64,000 nt of DNA from Pempheris klunzingeri (Eukaryota > Chordata > Actinopteri > Acropomatiformes > Pempheridae). Positions 60,822-64,000 of the stretch are shown one piece after another; the stretch's first letter is position 1, and every line of letters starts with the position of its first letter. The DNA lies in NCBI RefSeq assembly GCF_042242105.1, contig NC_092035.1, positions 13,654,977-13,718,976 on the forward strand. Reading direction: 5' to 3'. The position numbers and the translations under genes were made by a program. Below the pieces are notes generated by a model, which had not been told where the DNA came from, searched no databases, and worked only from the letters and a program-made list of their open reading frames with translations.

Positions 60822-62213
60822 CTGCAGAAGAGAACAAGAAAGGCAGATTATTATCATCTACTGCATGAAAACATTACGGTGGTAAGGGTTCTGAGTCAGA
60901 GTCAGGTGTCACCTCTGGAGCCTGTGGACCATGTGAGCCACCAGGGAGTCGGAGATGCCGGGGTAGGCCTCCTCAGCCAGCAGGATGGCCTCCCTCAGCT
61001 CATCCAGGACCATGGGGTTCCCATTCACCTGCTCCTGCCTCGCCTTCAGCTGGGAGCGAGCAGGAAGGCGCAGAGATTTGGTTGAAATGATAAGAGGCAG
61101 ACAAGATGTGAGATCTAATTTGATCCTCCGGTCCAGTGTCCAATCAGAGTACAATAGTGTGATTGCTTCTGCAGGTGATCCAGATGGAGCTTCTTACCTC
61201 AGCTAACGCAGGAGAGATGACTGTGCCCAGGCTCTGTGAATAAGGCCTCTTTGGAATGTCTTTTGTCTGTGGAGAAAGTAGTGCACATTATCTGAACATG
61301 TGTTCTCTCTTCATCAATTCAGAATCCAGAGCCTAAATAATGATGCAATTGCGATGCACAAATGTCTCACCTGGTCTGCTGCCCCCGACTGGCCCTCCCC
61401 GTTCTGCAGCTTCTTGGGGTCCTTCTCTCGGATGGTGAAGATCCAGTCGTCGCTGCCAAAGTCGTTCCCGCCTGACGCCTGGCCGTCCTGCTCTCTGATT
61501 GGACAGATATTGAAGAGTCTTGGAACATTTATCGGGGTGAGCAATGCAGTCGCGCATGTGAAACGCTCAGAGCTCGTCATAGCAAACGTGGGAGGAGGAG
61601 GAGGAGGAGGAGGAGGAGGAGGAGCGGCACAGAGGAAGCTCCTCTCCCTCGGCTCAATGTGTTTGTGTCAGATCTACTGAGGCACTGGCATCATAGTAGG
61701 CAGTGAAAACAAAAGGAGAATATACATGAGTAGCTTAAAGTGAGGAAGATGGTATCAGACTTACGAGTCGGACTCATCAGAGCTGGACTCTGTGGTTCTA
61801 GACTGCTCTGCCTTCCACCTCTTGTACTTGTCCACCAGCTCTGTAAGGTAGGAGGTCTTTTTCGCATGGCGAACGATTAGCTTATGCTTCAGCAGCTCTT
61901 TGGCAGTTGGCCTCTGTGGGAAATGTGGGTGAGATGAGCACGTGATGGAGTCGGGGGAAGCGCTCTCAAAGTCTGAGTCACCCGCGCAGACATAAAACAA
62001 ATCCTTAAATGTATAAAAGCTACTTACAAAACTGGGCTCTTTGTTGAGACAGGCCTCGATGAACTCCTTGAGCGGTTTGCTGTAGTTGCCCTCCAGCGTG
62101 GGCGGGTTGTTCTTTGGGATGAGGAATAAAACTTTCATGGGGTGGAGCTCTGAGTGGGGGGGCTCGCCTTTTGTCAGCTCGATGGCTGTGATGCCCAGAG
62201 ACCAGATATCGGC
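60785..62213 (-). CDS. stk24: stk24 (MST3) serine/threonine kinase, 3' part
   Basis: Six minus-strand exons, 5' to 3': 62213-62028, 61913-61765, 61494-61371, 61266-61198, 61049-60913 and 60821-60785, joining to 233 codons plus stop. The first starts at [13 protein letters not shown] (kinase subdomain IX) and, with the second, completes the catalytic domain ([35 protein letters not shown]). Next come the nuclear-localisation stretch [17 protein letters not shown], the linker with [10 protein letters not shown], and [11 protein letters not shown]; the C-terminal part binds MOB4/STRIPAK-type partners in the GCKIII family. ATP-binding and catalytic-loop exons lie beyond 64000, so the gene is partial here. 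STK25/STK26 are alternatives, but the tail fits STK24. Confidence 0.92.
61590..61623 (+). repeat. (GGA)n microsatellite in an stk24 intron
   Basis: About eleven GGA units in the short intron between the exons at 61371-61494 and 61765-61913. In the mRNA sense it is (TCC)n and lies about 100 nt upstream of the acceptor of the third exon. Confidence 0.9.
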
Positions 62214-64000
62214 CTGGAATGCACAGAGAGACAACTTTCAGAATACCATAAATCATATTCATACAAAAACAGAAGCTCATCGACTATCCTCAGTGATCCA
62301 CTCCCTCTTCTATCATTCTGACCTCCCTCAGCCATATCCTCCTAAATCTATATTGTTTTTTACTTCAAATTCTGCTTTTAACGCTGAAACTTGTTGAGAG
62401 GCACTTGTTTTAAGTGCAGCAAATGAATCTGAGCAGAACCTCTGTCGAAATCCTTGACCTTCACCAGAGGTGGCAACTGTGCTCAAAATAACTACCTGAC
62501 TAAGCGCAGGAAAGCAGCCAAAAAATAGACTGACTTCATTCTAAAAGTCAGTCACAGGCTGCCAGAAATGACTGCCCCTCAACAGAAAAGGGCACGCTGA
62601 AGATCGGTGGTTCCCAAAGTGAGTGCTGAGGCACCCTGGGGTGCCTTACAGGTGCCGAGTGGAGTTTCTCACAGCTTCTGAGAAAGGCTCATTGAGTGTG
62701 TCCATTTCCTTCCTCACTGAACATTTGCGGCTGATTTGTTTACATCCGTGGTTTCTTGCTGGCACATTCCTGCATTTCTTGCAGCATCACCACCACGTGT
62801 GCATCAGTGTGAACACAGTGAGGCCACTGGCAGGACCAACACTCCCTTTAAAGACGGGCCAGTACTGCTCTCTTTGCACTCTGATTATGTCTCAGCACAT
62901 CAAAATATGTGACAACAATTATGTTAACTGCATCTTTAAGTTGTTTAAAATGTGAGAGATGAGCAATGAGCATCAAAATCAGGATGATGAATGATGATGG
63001 TGAACACGACACACTTTCCAGGTCCACAGTGATGAGAAAAGACTCGTCGCTGTAGATAGACCTCAAAGAAATGCTGATACATCTCGGTCCTTAACAACCC
63101 TCTGAGCTGGCCAAAGGACTGAAACGTGTCTGCAAAGTGAAAGCGACTTGGCTTCTGCCAGGTGTGTGTGGTGTCCCACAGCTGAACACCTCATCTGCAG
63201 TGAAAACAGTGTCAAACGAAGCCAAGTGAGCTCAAGAGACACCTTGAGACAAAGCGGCCCTCGTTAGCCAGCTGGATGCTTGCTAGATAATGAATACTTG
63301 AAGCGACTAAGAGAGGTAATGGGAATGTTGCAACAACATTTACGGATCCCTTCAGTATCAATTACTTTCTGATTTCTCTATCACAGTTCAACTAGAAAAG
63401 AATTCTCTGAAGTTCTTGCGTGGGTCCTGGATAATAATATTGGACAGAAAACAGCACAGAACCACTGTAGTAAATCATGTTCAGTAGTCAGTTCATGCTG
63501 AAATCATCCATTCACTCATTTTAAAATAAGGCAGAGTGAGCTTTCACCTTTCAGGTCCTCGCTGTCCACTGACCAGACCCATTCTCTCTCTGTCTTTATT
63601 GTATCCTCATACATGGATGGATGCCCTAATTTCAAGGCCATATGCAGTATTTTAAAGGGAGAGTTTGTGCTCTGAAGCTGCTCATGTGGGGACTCTTGGA
63701 TCTTTAATGTTGAATTCCTGAATCGTTGGGTCTCTCTCTTAATCAAAGAGTTTGGTCTAGACCTGCTCTTTATGGAAAGCATCTTGAGTTCAATTGATTG
63801 TTATTTTAATGCACATGTGCAGCCGATGTGTGTGGGTGTAGCGTAAATATACAGAGGCTCCTGCTTTCTGTCCTACTCAGTGTCAACAACATAACTTGAG
63901 CAGGGTGTTGCCCACAGTTTCAAAGTGCTTTTCTGCCAGAGGAAAGCAAATCGATTTAACGGAGTGCAGAGCGTAAATGAATACGACACGTCTTTGACCG
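62214..64000 (-). other. stk24: stk24 intron, continuing past the window end
   Basis: The acceptor for the exon at 62213 is here (ATTCCAG on the minus strand). No exon with the kinase activation loop (expected just upstream of ADIWSLG) was found to 64000, so the intron is at least 1.8 kb. A short piece near 62605-62660 (ggttcccaaagtgag and a mirrored gcaccctggggtgcc) looks like a dispersed repeat. Confidence 0.6.

Noticed and set aside
1..64000. Search for CRISPR arrays, prophage, defence islands or other exotic systems
   Set aside because: The DNA is vertebrate nuclear sequence with introns; the only regular tandem arrays are microsatellites.

Overview
This window is ordinary vertebrate nuclear DNA, and the content points to a teleost fish. 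It carries three spliced genes with short GT-AG introns, many CA/TG microsatellites and several dispersed repeats of a type common in ray-finned fish. The gene order dock9, slc15a1, stk24 matches the DOCK9-SLC15A1-STK24 block of human 13q32. I could not tell which teleost duplicate (a or b) each gene is. There is no sign of a prokaryotic element, CRISPR array, virus or novel multi-gene system.

Layout. 1-5500 is upstream or intronic DNA of dock9 with repeats only. 5520-6311 is a probable promoter and 5'UTR for a first exon encoding MGCTTS. 6312-46877 (+) is dock9 (zizimin-1, a Cdc42 GEF). I could place 52 exons that join in frame to give 2094 residues: N-terminal DOCK domain, PH, DHR1, helical middle region and DHR2. 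A second first exon (11464-11580), an in-frame 273-nt cassette exon (34504), a 69-nt alternative acceptor (36673/36742) and a 6-nt microexon (42102) add isoform diversity. 46878 to about 47955 is its 3'UTR.

49453-57429 (+) is slc15a1 (PEPT1, the intestinal proton/oligopeptide cotransporter): 23 coding exons, 728 residues, polyadenylation signal at 58083. 60785-62213 (-) is the 3' part of stk24 (MST3 kinase): six coding exons, 233 residues, from kinase subdomain IX to the C-terminus. Its 3'UTR runs down to about 58680 and its upstream exons lie beyond 64000. slc15a1 and stk24 are tail to tail, about 0.6 kb apart.

The three genes share no pathway; the neighbourhood is conserved synteny, not an operon. 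Points of interest are mostly splicing: three GC-AG introns proven by reading frame, a two-codon microexon, and three 3' splice sites whose upstream tract is a (TG)n microsatellite. Others are protein-end motifs (acylation signal, PDZ ligands), a changed MST3 caspase site, a G-quadruplex-prone tract in the stk24 3'UTR and L2/CR1-like LINE remnants. Exon borders were set by eye from splice consensus, frame and my knowledge of the human proteins; no alignment was run.
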